A DNA stretch of 64,000 nt from Desmonostoc muscorum LEGE 12446. Its GTDB lineage: Bacteria > Cyanobacteriota > Cyanobacteriia > Cyanobacteriales > Nostocaceae. The stretch spans positions 3,534,001-3,598,000 of the forward strand of contig NZ_JADEXS020000001.1 in NCBI RefSeq assembly GCF_015207005.2, read 5' to 3'. Below, piece after piece: positions 19,613 through 28,717 of this stretch. How positions within the stretch are numbered: position 1 is the first letter of the stretch; every line of letters starts with the position of its first letter. Below the pieces are notes generated by a model. The model searched no databases. It saw only the letters and a program-made list of their open reading frames with translations, and was not told the origin of the DNA. The translations under genes were made by a program, and so were the position numbers.

Positions 19613-21526
19613 ATGACAAACGGGATGGAACTTTTTGATAACCTACACCTTGCTATGTTTAGCGGCAAAGGTGGAGTCGGAAAAACAACAATCTCTTGCA
19701 CCTTTGCATGTCGTTGGGCGCAGAAATTTGCCAACGAGCAAATTCTTTTAATCTCAACCGATCCAGCTCACTCTCTTGGAGATGTCTTACAAGTTAGCGT
19801 TGATGACATTCCTCGTCCCATAGCAGAACTACCAAATCTACGAGTAAGGGCGTTAGATGCAAAGCGTCTGCTACAAGAGTTTAAAGAACGTTATGGTCAG
19901 GTGTTAGAACTGCTAGTGGAGCGCGGTAGTTTTGTTGAAGGAGAAGACTTGCTTCCAGTTTGGGATTTAAATTGGCCTGGACTGGACGAGTTGATGGGCT
20001 TGTTAGAAATCCAACGCCTTTTTAAGGAGCAGCAGGTAGATCGAGTAGTAGTAGATATGGCTCCTAGCGGTCATACTCTGAACTTGTTTGGATTGATGGA
20101 TTTTTTAGACACTTTCCTCCACTCTCTTGAACTGTTTCAAGAAAAGCATCGGTATATTAGCAAGACCTTTGCTGGAAGTTACACACCCGATCGCGCTGAC
20201 GAGTTTTTGCAAACCCTGAAAGCTGAACTGTCGCAAGGTCGTCGTCTGCTTCAAGATCCCATTCATACAGCTTGTTTGTTAGTTGCGATCGCCGAACCAA
20301 TGAGTTGGTTAGAGTCAAAACGATTCCTAGAAGCCTTACAAACCATGCAGGTTCCTTGCGGAGGTTTGTTTGTTAACCAAGTCCTTGCCAGCGCGACTGA
20401 CCCAGATCGTTACCAAGAACAACAACCGCTCATCAGCCAGTATACGGCTCTTGCTAACGGAAAGCCGATGTTTATTGTGCCACAGCAAGATGAGGAACCT
20501 TTGGGAATTGTAGCCCTCAGCCATCTGATCAACCAAATCCATATTCCTCAGCTTGAACCGCTATCTCCTGTTCATCCACTCCCAATTCAATGGCCTGAAA
20601 AAATTCCTCCTAGCTTTGGAGATTTTCTGACCGAAGGTCGTCGCCTGTTACTTATTGGCGGTAAGGGTGGAGTAGGCAAGACCACAGTAGCAGCTGCGAT
20701 TGGTTGGGCTATGGCTCAACAACATCCCGATCGCAAAATTCGCATGGTTTCTATCGATCCAGCCCACTCCTTGGGTGATGCCTTTGGTCTGAGTTTAGGA
20801 CATGAACCATATCAAATAACTACCAATCTTCGAGGTCAGGAAGTGGATGGCGATCGTATTGTCGATCAATTCAGAGCCGATTACCTATGGGAACTGGCGC
20901 AAATGATGAGTGGCGAAACCCAAACAAGCGAAGCTATCGAAATGGCCTATGCTCCTGTTGCCTGGCGCAAAATTGTCGATCAAGCTTTACCAGGGATTGA
21001 TGAAATACTTTCCCTGTTAACAGTAATGGAATTGCTAGAGCAACAAGAAGAAGACTTGATTATTTTAGACACTGCTCCTACAGGTCATCTTCTGCGTTTT
21101 CTAGAAATGCCAACTGCACTAGCAGACTGGCTAGCTTGGATTTTCAAACTTTGGATCAAGTATCAGAATGTCCTTGGTCGTACAGAGTTTATGGGGCGTT
21201 TACGAACTTTGCGACAGCGCGTGGTCAAAGCCCAAAAAGTGCTAAAAGACCCACAACAAGTAGAGTTCATTGGGGTTACACTTAACCAGACTAGTGTACT
21301 TGCCGAACAACAACGCCTGTTCAAATCTCTGCAAGAAATAGGTGTAAGTCAGAATTACCTTGTTCTAAACCGCTTTACTTCTACAGCAACCATTAATTGC
21401 GATCGTGCGAACAGGGATGACAGCGAGACAAATTTTCCAGGTTTGACAATGGTTCGCTTACCAATGCTTCCTCGCTCAGTTCAGCCTTTAGAACGCATCA
21501 AAGCCGCCGCCGCCTGTTTATTTTAA
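19613..21526 (+). CDS. Duplicated ArsA/Get3-like ATPase in the gas-vesicle locus
   Basis: A 637-residue protein with two ArsA/Get3 ATPase halves. Deviant Walker A motifs are GKGGVGKTT near residues 19-27 and again near 353. Each half has STDPAHSLGD or SIDPAHSLGD switch I sequence and a DMAPSGHTL or DTAPTGHLL switch II. The cysteines that bind arsenite in bacterial ArsA are not evident and no arsB/arsR gene is near, so arsenite export is unlikely. Get3 relatives shield hydrophobic tail-anchored proteins, so given the neighbouring gvp genes a chaperone for a hydrophobic Gvp subunit is possible, as inference. It is 45 bases before the gvpV-like gene, with which it probably forms an operon. Confidence 0.85.
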   Translation: MTNGMELFDNLHLAMFSGKGGVGKTTISCTFACRWAQKFANEQILLISTDPAHSLGDVLQVSVDDIPRPIAELPNLRVRALDAKRLLQEFKERYGQVLELLVERGSFVEGEDLLPVWDLNWPGLDELMGLLEIQRLFKEQQVDRVVVDMAPSGHTLNLFGLMDFLDTFLHSLELFQEKHRYISKTFAGSYTPDRADEFLQTLKAELSQGRRLLQDPIHTACLLVAIAEPMSWLESKRFLEALQTMQVPCGGLFVNQVLASATDPDRYQEQQPLISQYTALANGKPMFIVPQQDEEPLGIVALSHLINQIHIPQLEPLSPVHPLPIQWPEKIPPSFGDFLTEGRRLLLIGGKGGVGKTTVAAAIGWAMAQQHPDRKIRMVSIDPAHSLGDAFGLSLGHEPYQITTNLRGQEVDGDRIVDQFRADYLWELAQMMSGETQTSEAIEMAYAPVAWRKIVDQALPGIDEILSLLTVMELLEQQEEDLIILDTAPTGHLLRFLEMPTALADWLAWIFKLWIKYQNVLGRTEFMGRLRTLRQRVVKAQKVLKDPQQVEFIGVTLNQTSVLAEQQRLFKSLQEIGVSQNYLVLNRFTSTATINCDRANRDDSETNFPGLTMVRLPMLPRSVQPLERIKAAAACLF

Positions 21527-21571
21527 CGGCTAATTAGACTAAATACTTTCATACCCAAAGAGGAATTTATT

Positions 21572-21856
21572 ATGCATCGCACTCCAACCCGCAGACAAAT
21601 TCAAGCCAAACTTAGCACCATGCCTCCTCAACGTTCTCAAGCAACAGTTTACTTAAATGCTTACAAAATGATGTTAGAGAAGGAGCGTTTAGAGGAGGAA
21701 CTAGAGAAACTCGAAGCACGCCGACATCAGATTCAGCAGCGTCTTGCTATTTTAAATAGTCAACCAATTGCTGAAGGAGACATGACCCATCAGCAAGCAA
21801 AGACTGACTTGGAGGACAATACACCAAAATTCAAAACCTTAACATTGGAATACTAG
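21572..21856 (+). CDS. gvpV: Small coiled-coil protein resembling gas-vesicle protein GvpV
   Basis: A 94-residue protein. The N-terminal segment PTRRQIQAKLSTMPPQRSQA precedes VYLNAYKMMLEKERLEEEL, then a charged coiled coil (LEKLEARRHQIQQRLAIL, about 30-65) and an acidic tail. The pattern (short basic Pro-containing leader, TVYLN-YK, heptads) matches my recollection of cyanobacterial GvpV, an accessory protein of unknown biochemical role. The position next to gvpG/gvpN supports it. It directly follows the ArsA-like gene and is then cut off from the rest of the locus by the toxin-antitoxin pair. Confidence 0.55.
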   Translation: MHRTPTRRQIQAKLSTMPPQRSQATVYLNAYKMMLEKERLEEELEKLEARRHQIQQRLAILNSQPIAEGDMTHQQAKTDLEDNTPKFKTLTLEY

Positions 21857-21967
21857 TAAGTCGGTACAAATAAAGTTAACTAGTAATGGTTGTTTTTAGT
21901 CATTAGTCAATAGTCTCTAATCCGAATAGCACTAAATTAACGGCAAATCCATTATCAGTAGGGTAGG

Positions 21968-22477
21968 TTAATCTACAATGCTTGCTCGAATATCTTTTAA
22001 AGTCATCATTAGCGTTAATGGTTCTATTGGTGATGCTTGAAACCCACGTTTTAAATAAAATTTTTTGGCTTCTTCATCTTTAGCGTGAACCAAAATACAT
22101 CTAACACCAGCTATTTGAGAGACTGATAAAATCCGTTTAATAGCATCTTTTAATAAGCCAGACCCTATACCTTGTCCTTCCCATTTGGTATCTACAGCTA
22201 ACCTACCAATAAGCATACACGGTATAGGGTCTGGTGCGTTCCGTTTAACTTTGCTAACAGCTGCTAAATGAGTTACAGAAGCTGTTGCTAAACAGTAATA
22301 GCCTATTACTTTATTTTCAACTGTTACTACAAATGTTCTGGCTGTATCCCCCTCATTTTTCAAAGCTCTCTCCTTCAGCCAGCTATTCAAGGCTTCTGAT
22401 TTGGATTCAAACTCTGATACATCATGGTCTTTAGTAACAGGCTGAGGAGCATTGATCATTTTCGTTTGGTTTGTCAT
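21968..22477 (-). CDS. GNAT acetyltransferase toxin (TacT/AtaT-like)
   Basis: About 169 residues from ATG 22477, which shares its A with the TGA stop of the antitoxin gene (TGATG coupling). An upstream in-frame ATG at 22486 is less likely. GNAT features are the acetyl-CoA loop EGQGIGSGLL after IGRLAVDTKW, and the C-terminal KKFYLKRGF with the catalytic tyrosine of this toxin group. Such toxins acetylate the amino acid on charged tRNAs and block translation. The partner is the DUF1778 protein encoded just upstream. Confidence 0.88.
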   Translation of the reverse strand: MTNQTKMINAPQPVTKDHDVSEFESKSEALNSWLKERALKNEGDTARTFVVTVENKVIGYYCLATASVTHLAAVSKVKRNAPDPIPCMLIGRLAVDTKWEGQGIGSGLLKDAIKRILSVSQIAGVRCILVHAKDEEAKKFYLKRGFQASPIEPLTLMMTLKDIRASIVD

Positions 22478-22767
22478 CAATCCCAAGGCGATTTAGCAGT
22501 TAATAGTTTACGAATTTCTTCATTTGCTTTAGGTGATGAGTCCAAAATAGCAAGGAATTCTTGATATTTTTCCTCATCTAATGCAAAGAAGGTTTTGTCA
22601 CAGATGACTTTTTCAGCTTCTCTACAGGCTACTTCTAACATAAAGTCAGAACGGCTTTTACCAAGAATCGAAGCCGCATTGTCAATTAAATCCCGTTGTT
22701 GTTCTTGAACTCTAATATTAATTACTTGGTTACGACCAAGATTATCCATTTTAGAACGGGCAACCAT
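22477..22767 (-). CDS. DUF1778 ribbon-helix-helix antitoxin
   Basis: About 96 residues from ATG 22767 (MVARSKMDNLG). The open frame begins at 22803, but those codons lie in a palindrome that looks like the operator. NQVINIRVQEQQRDLIDNAASILGKSRSDFMLEVACREAE is the typical DUF1778 DNA-binding part (key segment IRVQEQQRDLIDNAASILG), and the C-terminal third (FALDEEKYQEFLAIL) would wrap the toxin. It should neutralise the acetyltransferase and repress the pair through the inverted repeat at 22796-22842. Confidence 0.88.
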   Translation of the reverse strand: MVARSKMDNLGRNQVINIRVQEQQRDLIDNAASILGKSRSDFMLEVACREAEKVICDKTFFALDEEKYQEFLAILDSSPKANEEIRKLLTAKSPWD

Positions 22768-22795
22768 TAAGTATCTTCCATGTTTATGTGTCATG

Positions 22796-22842
22796 TTAAG
22801 CATTACCGAAGTAAGGTTGCAGCTTACTTCGGTAATGCTTAA
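22796..22842. promoter_or_regulatory. 20-bp perfect inverted repeat upstream of the toxin-antitoxin pair
   Basis: TTAAGCATTACCGAAGTAAG (22796-22815) is repeated exactly in inverted form at 22823-22842 with a 7-base spacer. It lies just before the antitoxin start, where the antitoxin-toxin complex would bind. It could instead be a dispersed palindromic repeat. Confidence 0.6.
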
Positions 22843-23109
22843 TATCTAATATAGAATATTGTATATACAACGTCAACACATTTTATGTGTTAGTGAAAAT
22901 GTCGGGAAATGACTCTTTTCCAGATGTTGCTGAATCTAGGAATGAAATTGTACGTATTGAAATTTAAAATTCCTTATCCTCTCTGCGTCTGGAGCGCGAC
23001 GGATACTTTCTACCCTGCGGGTTCCGCGTTAGCGGTACAAGTCGGGAAACCCGCCCACAGAAGTATCCTCCTCTGCGTGAGAAAAACCATCCCACATTTA
23101 TGCAACGCC
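22843..23109. other. Spacer with small dispersed repeats
   Basis: Contains a dispersed repeat cluster, of which 23038-23059 is an exact inverted match to 45699-45720 inside the degenerate cheA gene. The frame at 22909-23157 is repeat-derived and not a gene. Confidence 0.6.
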
Positions 23110-23358
23110 CTATTCCTCCAACCCTGTTCCCTCCTTTTCTGCTTCCAGAATTGCTAATAAAAGAGCTTCTTCCTGAATTTCAAACTCTTCTTCAGGAATT
23201 TCTCCCATATCAAAAGCAAGTTGGAGTGCAAGAAGCTGCTTGCTGAGATTTTCTTTATCATCAATTTCAGTACTCGCATGTTCTAAAATTTTTTCCCCAA
23301 GCCACGTTACCCCCATTAATGGGCCAGTAATCGGTAATAGTAAGAAGCGCAGAACCAT
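23110..23358 (-). CDS. gvpG: Gas vesicle protein GvpG
   Basis: An 82-residue protein with the GvpG signature: RFLLLPITGPLMGVTWLGEKI, then an amphipathic helix DDKENLSKQLLALQLAFDMGEIPEEEF and a Glu-rich tail (key segments LLLPITGP and LALQLAFDMGEI). GvpG is an accessory assembly protein. In other cyanobacteria it lies in the same direction as gvpF. Here it is turned round and diverges from gvpN, with a shared 214-base intergenic region for both promoters. Confidence 0.93.
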   Translation of the reverse strand: MVLRFLLLPITGPLMGVTWLGEKILEHASTEIDDKENLSKQLLALQLAFDMGEIPEEEFEIQEEALLLAILEAEKEGTGLEE

Positions 23359-23572
23359 ATTGCTTTACAGTTGTGTGGACTTCTTAAAGGTATCCTCTCA
23401 ACACCGTAATCATGCTGATGACATAAATATTAAACATTACTAGTCTTGTGTTGATGCCAAAATGCGTTGGATTTGAGTCCAGTTAAGGCTGATTGACATC
23501 TGTATTTTATATTTGCAATGTAACAAAAAATACTTTTGTATGACACATTACTATTGAGGAGGTACTTAGAGT

Positions 23573-24745
23573 TTGACAACAGTATTAAATGCATCTCCCC
23601 AACGATTTGTCAATACACCTGCTGTTCAACGCGTCGCTCAACGTGCTTTGCGCTATCTACAGTCAGGTTTTTCAATACACTTACGTGGTGCAGCCGGAGT
23701 CGGAAAAACTACTCTGGCAATGCATCTAGCTGATTTGCTCAACCAGCCGATCATCCTCTTATTTGGAGATGATGAGTTTAAAACCTCAGACTTGATTGGT
23801 AATCAATTAGGTTATACCCGTAAAAAGGTTGTTGATAACTTCATCCACAGCGTTGTCAAAATTGAGGATGAACTCCGACAACATTGGGTTGATGCACGAT
23901 TAACCCTAGCTTGTAAAGAAGGATTTACGCTGGTTTACGACGAATTCAATCGATCGCACCCGGAGGTAAATAACGTTTTACTCTCCGTACTTGAGGAGAG
24001 GTTGTTAGTATTACCAACAAACCAACATCGAGCCGAGTATATCCGGGTTCATCCTCAGTTTCGGGCAATCTTAACATCAAATCCTCAAGAGTATTGTGGA
24101 GTTCATGCAACTCAGGATGCTTTGATGGATCGTGTTATTACCATCGATATGCCTACACCTGATGAACTGAGTCAGCAGGAAATTGTAGTTCATAAAACAG
24201 GTATAGATTCTGAGAAAGCAGAAGTAATTGTCCGCTTAGTACGGACGTTTTGGAGTCGATCTGGCTCTGGACAGGGTGGTGGATTGCGTTCCTGTTTGAT
24301 GATTGCCAAAATCTGCCACGAACACGAAATTTCCGTAAACCCTGGAGATCCTAGCTTCCAAGATATTTGTGCCGATATCCTGCTTTCTCGCACGAATCAA
24401 CCTCTCATGGAAGCAACTCGGCTACTAGAAGAGGTTTTAAGTGAATTGTATCATCGTATAAATACTCAATCTCAGCCGTCAGAGATAATACCAAACAACC
24501 AAAATCAGATTGTATTGGAACAGCGAGTACCTTACGAGCATGAAGTCTACAGCTACCTGTGTAATTCTCCAGGAAGGCGTTTCTCTGAATTGGCAGTAGA
24601 ACTAGGGATTGATCGCAGTCAAATCGTAGCTGCACTCAAGTCTCTCAGAGAGCAGGGAGTATTAGTCCAAATGCAGGGCAATGCCGAGTCGCCGAACATC
24701 TCACAAACAGTTGCTCTTGATTCTGGCCATTTAATAAACAAATGA
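23573..24745 (+). CDS. gvpN: Gas vesicle ATPase GvpN with C-terminal winged-helix-like extension
   Basis: A 390-residue AAA+ (MoxR-like) ATPase. TTG start with GAGGAGG ten bases before it, giving the usual GvpN beginning MTTVL. Walker A is GAAGVGKTT (about 42-50), Walker [16 protein letters not shown], then sensor-type [14 protein letters not shown]. GvpN drives gas-vesicle growth. After the usual end (about residue 300) there is an extension whose last part, [20 protein letters not shown] ... [14 protein letters not shown], resembles a winged helix. The gene overlaps gvpJ by ATGA. Confidence 0.95.
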   Translation: MTTVLNASPQRFVNTPAVQRVAQRALRYLQSGFSIHLRGAAGVGKTTLAMHLADLLNQPIILLFGDDEFKTSDLIGNQLGYTRKKVVDNFIHSVVKIEDELRQHWVDARLTLACKEGFTLVYDEFNRSHPEVNNVLLSVLEERLLVLPTNQHRAEYIRVHPQFRAILTSNPQEYCGVHATQDALMDRVITIDMPTPDELSQQEIVVHKTGIDSEKAEVIVRLVRTFWSRSGSGQGGGLRSCLMIAKICHEHEISVNPGDPSFQDICADILLSRTNQPLMEATRLLEEVLSELYHRINTQSQPSEIIPNNQNQIVLEQRVPYEHEVYSYLCNSPGRRFSELAVELGIDRSQIVAALKSLREQGVLVQMQGNAESPNISQTVALDSGHLINK

Positions 24746-25092
24746 GTACTAATACTAATCGGGGAGCTATCACCACATCAACTCAAGGTTCTACCTTGGC
24801 AGATATTCTAGAACGGGTTCTGGATAAAGGCATTGTTATAGCAGGAGACATTTCTATTTCCGTAGGCTCCACAGAATTGCTCAACATTCGGATTCGTTTG
24901 TTGATTTCTTCTGTTGATAAAGCCAAAGAGATTGGAATTAACTGGTGGGAGAGCGACCCCTATCTTAATAGTCAAACTCGCACCTTATTAGCAACTAATC
25001 AACAACTTCAAGAGCGTCTTGCCAGTCTAGAAACAGAACTGCGATCGCTCAAAGCACTCAATCCTATTAATCATCAGAATGCAGGCGATTAG
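24742..25092 (+). CDS. gvpJ: Gas vesicle protein GvpJ
   Basis: A 116-residue paralogue of GvpA. The GvpA-like core [20 protein letters not shown] ... [21 protein letters not shown] occupies residues 17-70, followed by [11 protein letters not shown], which marks GvpJ, and a C-terminal coiled coil ([18 protein letters not shown]). GvpJ is a minor protein thought to nucleate or cap the vesicle. It is translationally coupled to gvpN (ATGA) and overlaps gvpK by 14 bases. Confidence 0.92.
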   Translation: MSTNTNRGAITTSTQGSTLADILERVLDKGIVIAGDISISVGSTELLNIRIRLLISSVDKAKEIGINWWESDPYLNSQTRTLLATNQQLQERLASLETELRSLKALNPINHQNAGD

Positions 25093-25513
25093 CAAATCAA
25101 AAGGTTCCGATTCAGGTTTGGCGCCGTTGTTACTGACGGTTGTTGAACTGATACGCCAACTCATGGAAGCTCAGGTGATTCGGCGAATGGATGCTGGCAA
25201 CCTCAGCGACTCTGAACTAGATCGAGCTGCCGAAAGCCTGCAAAAGCTTGAACAACAGGTTGTTCAGCTTTGCGAGATATTTGATGTTGACCCAGCCGAG
25301 CTAAATATTAACTTGGGTGAAATGGGAACTTTACTTCCCCAATCTGGAGGATACTACCCCGGTGAAATCTCTAGTCAACCCTCTATTCTAGAACTCCTCG
25401 ATCGCCTATTAAATACGGGTGTTGTGGTTGAAGGTGACTTGGACTTAGGACTGGCTCAATTAAGCTTAGTTCATGCCAAGTTAAGATTAGTACTCACTTC
25501 TAAACCTTTGTAA
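25079..25513 (+). CDS. gvpK: Gas vesicle protein GvpK
   Basis: A 144-residue helical protein with GvpK motifs: LLTVVELIRQLMEAQVIRRMDAG, then LSDSELDRAAESLQKLEQQV (key LDRAAESL) and LCEIFDVDPAELNINLG. The last part, PSILELLDRLLNTGVVVEGDLDLG, is a short GvpA-like helix-strand element. It is required for assembly, with an unclear biochemical role. The start overlaps the end of gvpJ. Confidence 0.93.
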   Translation: MQAISKSKGSDSGLAPLLLTVVELIRQLMEAQVIRRMDAGNLSDSELDRAAESLQKLEQQVVQLCEIFDVDPAELNINLGEMGTLLPQSGGYYPGEISSQPSILELLDRLLNTGVVVEGDLDLGLAQLSLVHAKLRLVLTSKPL

Positions 25514-25645
25514 CCTTTTTATCACTGATTTAAGGATTTCACGGAATGAAGGATATGGCAGTAAATACTCATGGTTTAATACCCCAACAAGACTCTTAGC
25601 AAGTAATGCGATTGGGGTTAAATTCCCATTGCAAAACTTAATTAG

Positions 25646-25672
25646 GAATTACGAATTACGAATTACGAATTA
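25646..25672. repeat. Tandem heptamer (ATTACGA) repeat
   Basis: Four units of the heptamer that forms the 8318-8392 array, in reverse orientation, just before gvpF. Confidence 0.85.
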
Positions 25673-25704
25673 TTTATCTACATTCTTCTTGGTAAGACAT
25701 TCTT

Positions 25705-26454
25705 ATGAGTTATGGCTTTTACATTTATGGAATTTTGACCTTGCCTGCTCCACAAAATTTAAATTTAGAGGGCTTAGATCGGCAACCTGTACAAATTAAA
25801 ATTTTGGATGATTTTGCAGTAATCTACTCGGAAGCACAGCAAGAGCGTTATTTGGCCAGCCGTCGTAACCTGCTAAGTCATGAGAAAGTCCTTGAGGAAA
25901 TCATGCAAGCAGGCGATCGCTATTTACTGCCCGTGCAATTTGGACTTTTGGTTTCAAGCTGGGAAACGGTTTCACAGCAATTAATTCGTCCTCATCAAGA
26001 AGAATTGACGCAATTGCTTGCAAAGTTATCGGGTTGCCGAGAAGTTAGTGTCAAAGTTTTTTGGGATACCGAGGCAGAAATTCAGGGACTATTGGCAGAA
26101 CACCCAAATCTCAAAACCGAAAGGGATAAGCTAGTGGGTCAACCCCTGAGTATGGAGCGGGTAATCCAAATAGGGCAAACCATCGAACAGGGAATGAGCG
26201 ATCGCAAGCAAAGCATCATAGATGTATTTCAAAGCACGCTCAACTCCATTGCGATCGAGGTGGTGGAAAATACTCCCCAAATGGACACAATGATCTACAA
26301 TTCAGCCTACCTAATTCCTTGGGAAGCAGAATCACAATTTAGCGAACACGTTGAAGCACTCGATCGTCAATTTGAAAACCGTTTGCGAATTCGTTACAAC
26401 AATTTCACTGCCCCGTATAACTTTGCTCGTCTTCGATTATCCACTTCCAACTGA
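25705..26454 (+). CDS. gvpF: Gas vesicle protein GvpF
   Basis: A 249-residue GvpF/L-family protein. N-terminal GFYIYGILTLPAPQNL, then VIYSEAQQERYLASRRNLLSHEKVLEEIM and LLPVQFGLLV give the family's modified ferredoxin-like N-domain. The helical C-domain ends with FENRLRIRYNNFTAPYNFARL, the strongly conserved GvpF terminus. It sits on the gas-facing side or at the assembly point of the vesicle. It follows gvpK after 190 bases containing a heptamer repeat. Confidence 0.93.
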   Translation: MSYGFYIYGILTLPAPQNLNLEGLDRQPVQIKILDDFAVIYSEAQQERYLASRRNLLSHEKVLEEIMQAGDRYLLPVQFGLLVSSWETVSQQLIRPHQEELTQLLAKLSGCREVSVKVFWDTEAEIQGLLAEHPNLKTERDKLVGQPLSMERVIQIGQTIEQGMSDRKQSIIDVFQSTLNSIAIEVVENTPQMDTMIYNSAYLIPWEAESQFSEHVEALDRQFENRLRIRYNNFTAPYNFARLRLSTSN

Positions 26455-26831
26455 TTAATTCCTCTAGCTGTGAATAGCAATAAAAATTGAAAATAAAAAA
26501 TTATTGAAACTTTTAATTTTTTAGCAATTAAATGTTTCTCTACTTTTTTTAAGAGGATGTTTGAAAAGTCCTCTCATCGGTAGCAAAACGTTCTAGATTC
26601 CCCTAAATCTCCCTTGTAAAGCTACGGTGTACGCACAAGTTATGGAATCACTACCAGACATTGAATTACCCCTCCCTAACCCTCCCCTTGTAAAGGGGAG
26701 GGAACTATATTTTCCGGTTTCCCCCCTTTCCAAGGGGGGATTAAGGGGGGTAATTAAGGGAGGTTAGGGAGGATCTAAAAGTGCCCAAAATCACAGTGAA
26801 ATACTTTTCAAACAACCTCTAAGTAAAATCA
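26455..26831. other. Intergenic region with palindromic CCCTCCC/GGGAGGG repeats
   Basis: Contains a third copy of the CTACGGTGTACGCACAAGT repeat (26620-26638) and a block of complementary C-rich and G-rich runs (26665-26775: CCCCTCCCTAACCC ... GGGAGGTTAGGGAGG) able to form a long hairpin between gvpF and the AAA gene. Confidence 0.7.
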
Positions 26832-28655
26832 ATGGACGACATATTTAAAGGATTTGAACACCTATTAGAAATTGCCAAAGCTTTAGAAGAAAAAGTAGAG
26901 AAAGGGGAGTTAAAAACTTCTATTCAAATTCGATCTCATAATCTCAGTAGTATTCCCCGGCAAGGCAATATTCCGAGAACAAGGAGTTCCAGCCGAGTCA
27001 GATCCAATTCCACCGATGCAGCTACACCAATGGATGATGTTGATGTCACCCCCCCATCAGCTCGGACGAACTCAAAAGCTTCTTGGCAAGGTATCGGGGG
27101 CTTGGCTGATGTTCTCCAAGAAATCAGAGAGTTAGTTGAAATTCCACTTAAACGTCCAGATTTATTGGTGAAATTAGGGTTAGAGCCTCCGCGTGGGGTT
27201 TTGCTCGTTGGCCCGCCCGGTACAGGAAAAACTTTAACAGCCCGTGTTTTGGCAGAAGAGTTAGAGTTAAACTACATTGCCATCAATGGCCCAGAGGTGA
27301 TGAGCAAGTATTACGGGGAAGCAGAGGCTCGTTTACGAAGCATTTTTGAGAAAGCAACTCGTTCTGCTCCCTGCCTAATATTTATTGATGAAATTGACAG
27401 CCTTGCTCCAGATCGCAGCCAAGTGGAAGGTGAAGTTGAAAAAAGACTAGTGGCGCAGTTGCTTGGGTTAATGGATGGGTTTGCTAAAACCGAGGGCGTA
27501 CTTGTATTAGCAGCAACAAATCGTCCCGATCATCTCGATCCGGCCCTGCGTCGTCCGGGACGCTTCGATCGCGAAGTTCAGTTTCGGGTTCCCGATCGCG
27601 ATGGACGATTGGAAATTCTGACGATTTTGACAAGTGCTATGCCCTTGGAGACTTCGGTTAATTTAGCAGCGATCGCCGATTTGGCTGTCGGTTTTGTGGG
27701 TGCCGATATCAAAGCACTTTGTCAAAAAGCAGCCTACATTGCCCTTCGTCGTCAAGTCCCCTCCCTCAACAGTCCTGTTCCTGAGAACATGACTATCATG
27801 CAGCAGGATTTTCTCGAAGCAATTAAGGAGATAAAACCCTCAGTTCTCAGGGATGTAGCAATTGAAGCACCAAATGTAAGTTGGGATGATATTGGTGGTT
27901 TGGATGATGTGAAACAAAAACTTCAAGAATCTGTAGAGGGCGCACTTCTATATCCCGAACTATACGAGCAAACCAAAGCCAAGCCTCCCCGTGGGATTCT
28001 GTTGTGGGGGCCACCGGGAACGGGAAAAACATTACTTGCAAAAGCGATCGCTTCCCAGGCTAGAGCCAACTTTATTGCTGTGAATGGCCCGGAATTACTC
28101 AGCCGATGGGTAGGTGCGGCAGAACAGGCAGTCAGAGAACTCTTTCGCAAAGCTCGGCAAGCAGCTCCTTGCGTTGTGTTTATAGATGAAATTGACACCC
28201 TAGCACCAGCACGGGGACGATTCACTGGTGATTCTGGAGTTAGCGATCGCGTTGTCGGTCAATTGCTCACCGAATTAGATGGGTTGCATGAATGCCCGAA
28301 AGTACTCTTAGTAGGAGCAACCAATCGTCCAGAAACGCTCGATCCTGCCTTGCTCAGAGCCGGAAGATTGGACTTACAAATAAAAATCGATCTACCAGAT
28401 CGAGCCAGCCGATTAGCGATTTTACGAGTTCACAATCTAGATCGTCCCCTGGTTGATGTCGATTTAGAAACTTGGGCGACAGTTACCGAAGGTTGGAATG
28501 GCGCAGACTTGGCTTTATTGAGCAATCAAGCTGCTTTAAGCGCCATTCGTCGATACCGCGCCCAAGGATTGACTGACTCCAGCTTGATTCAGATTACAAA
28601 TGATGATTTCCAAGTTACATACCAAATGCTAGCTAACCAGCATCAATCTGAATAG
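26832..28655 (+). CDS. Cdc48/VAT-like two-domain AAA ATPase within the gas-vesicle locus
   Basis: A 607-residue protein. Two AAA modules: D1 with GPPGTGKT (127-134) and LIFIDEIDSLAPD (about 187-199), D2 with GPPGTGKT (about 392) and VVFIDEIDTLAPARG, both with NRP..LDPALRR/LRAGR arginine-finger regions. The substrate-binding Cdc48 N domain is absent. Instead there are about 85 residues with an amphipathic start (MDDIFKGFEHLLEIAKALEE) and a Ser/Arg-rich linker. Cdc48-type rings unfold or extract proteins. Placement between gvpF and gvpW suggests a role in vesicle assembly or turnover, as inference. It is co-directional and 62 bases before gvpW. Confidence 0.9.
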   Translation: MDDIFKGFEHLLEIAKALEEKVEKGELKTSIQIRSHNLSSIPRQGNIPRTRSSSRVRSNSTDAATPMDDVDVTPPSARTNSKASWQGIGGLADVLQEIRELVEIPLKRPDLLVKLGLEPPRGVLLVGPPGTGKTLTARVLAEELELNYIAINGPEVMSKYYGEAEARLRSIFEKATRSAPCLIFIDEIDSLAPDRSQVEGEVEKRLVAQLLGLMDGFAKTEGVLVLAATNRPDHLDPALRRPGRFDREVQFRVPDRDGRLEILTILTSAMPLETSVNLAAIADLAVGFVGADIKALCQKAAYIALRRQVPSLNSPVPENMTIMQQDFLEAIKEIKPSVLRDVAIEAPNVSWDDIGGLDDVKQKLQESVEGALLYPELYEQTKAKPPRGILLWGPPGTGKTLLAKAIASQARANFIAVNGPELLSRWVGAAEQAVRELFRKARQAAPCVVFIDEIDTLAPARGRFTGDSGVSDRVVGQLLTELDGLHECPKVLLVGATNRPETLDPALLRAGRLDLQIKIDLPDRASRLAILRVHNLDRPLVDVDLETWATVTEGWNGADLALLSNQAALSAIRRYRAQGLTDSSLIQITNDDFQVTYQMLANQHQSE

Positions 28656-28717
28656 AGGGCAGGAGGCAGGAGGACTCCTGCCTCATCCCAGCTACAAATA
28701 TTTACGCCGTTTTACTT

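Noticed and set aside
19613..21526. Arsenite efflux ATPase
   Set aside because: The two-domain architecture fits ArsA, but the metal-binding cysteines and arsB/arsR/arsD neighbours are absent, so I do not call it an arsenic resistance gene.
22909..23157. An 82-codon + strand frame opposite gvpG
   Set aside because: Repeat-derived and overlaps gvpG antisense.
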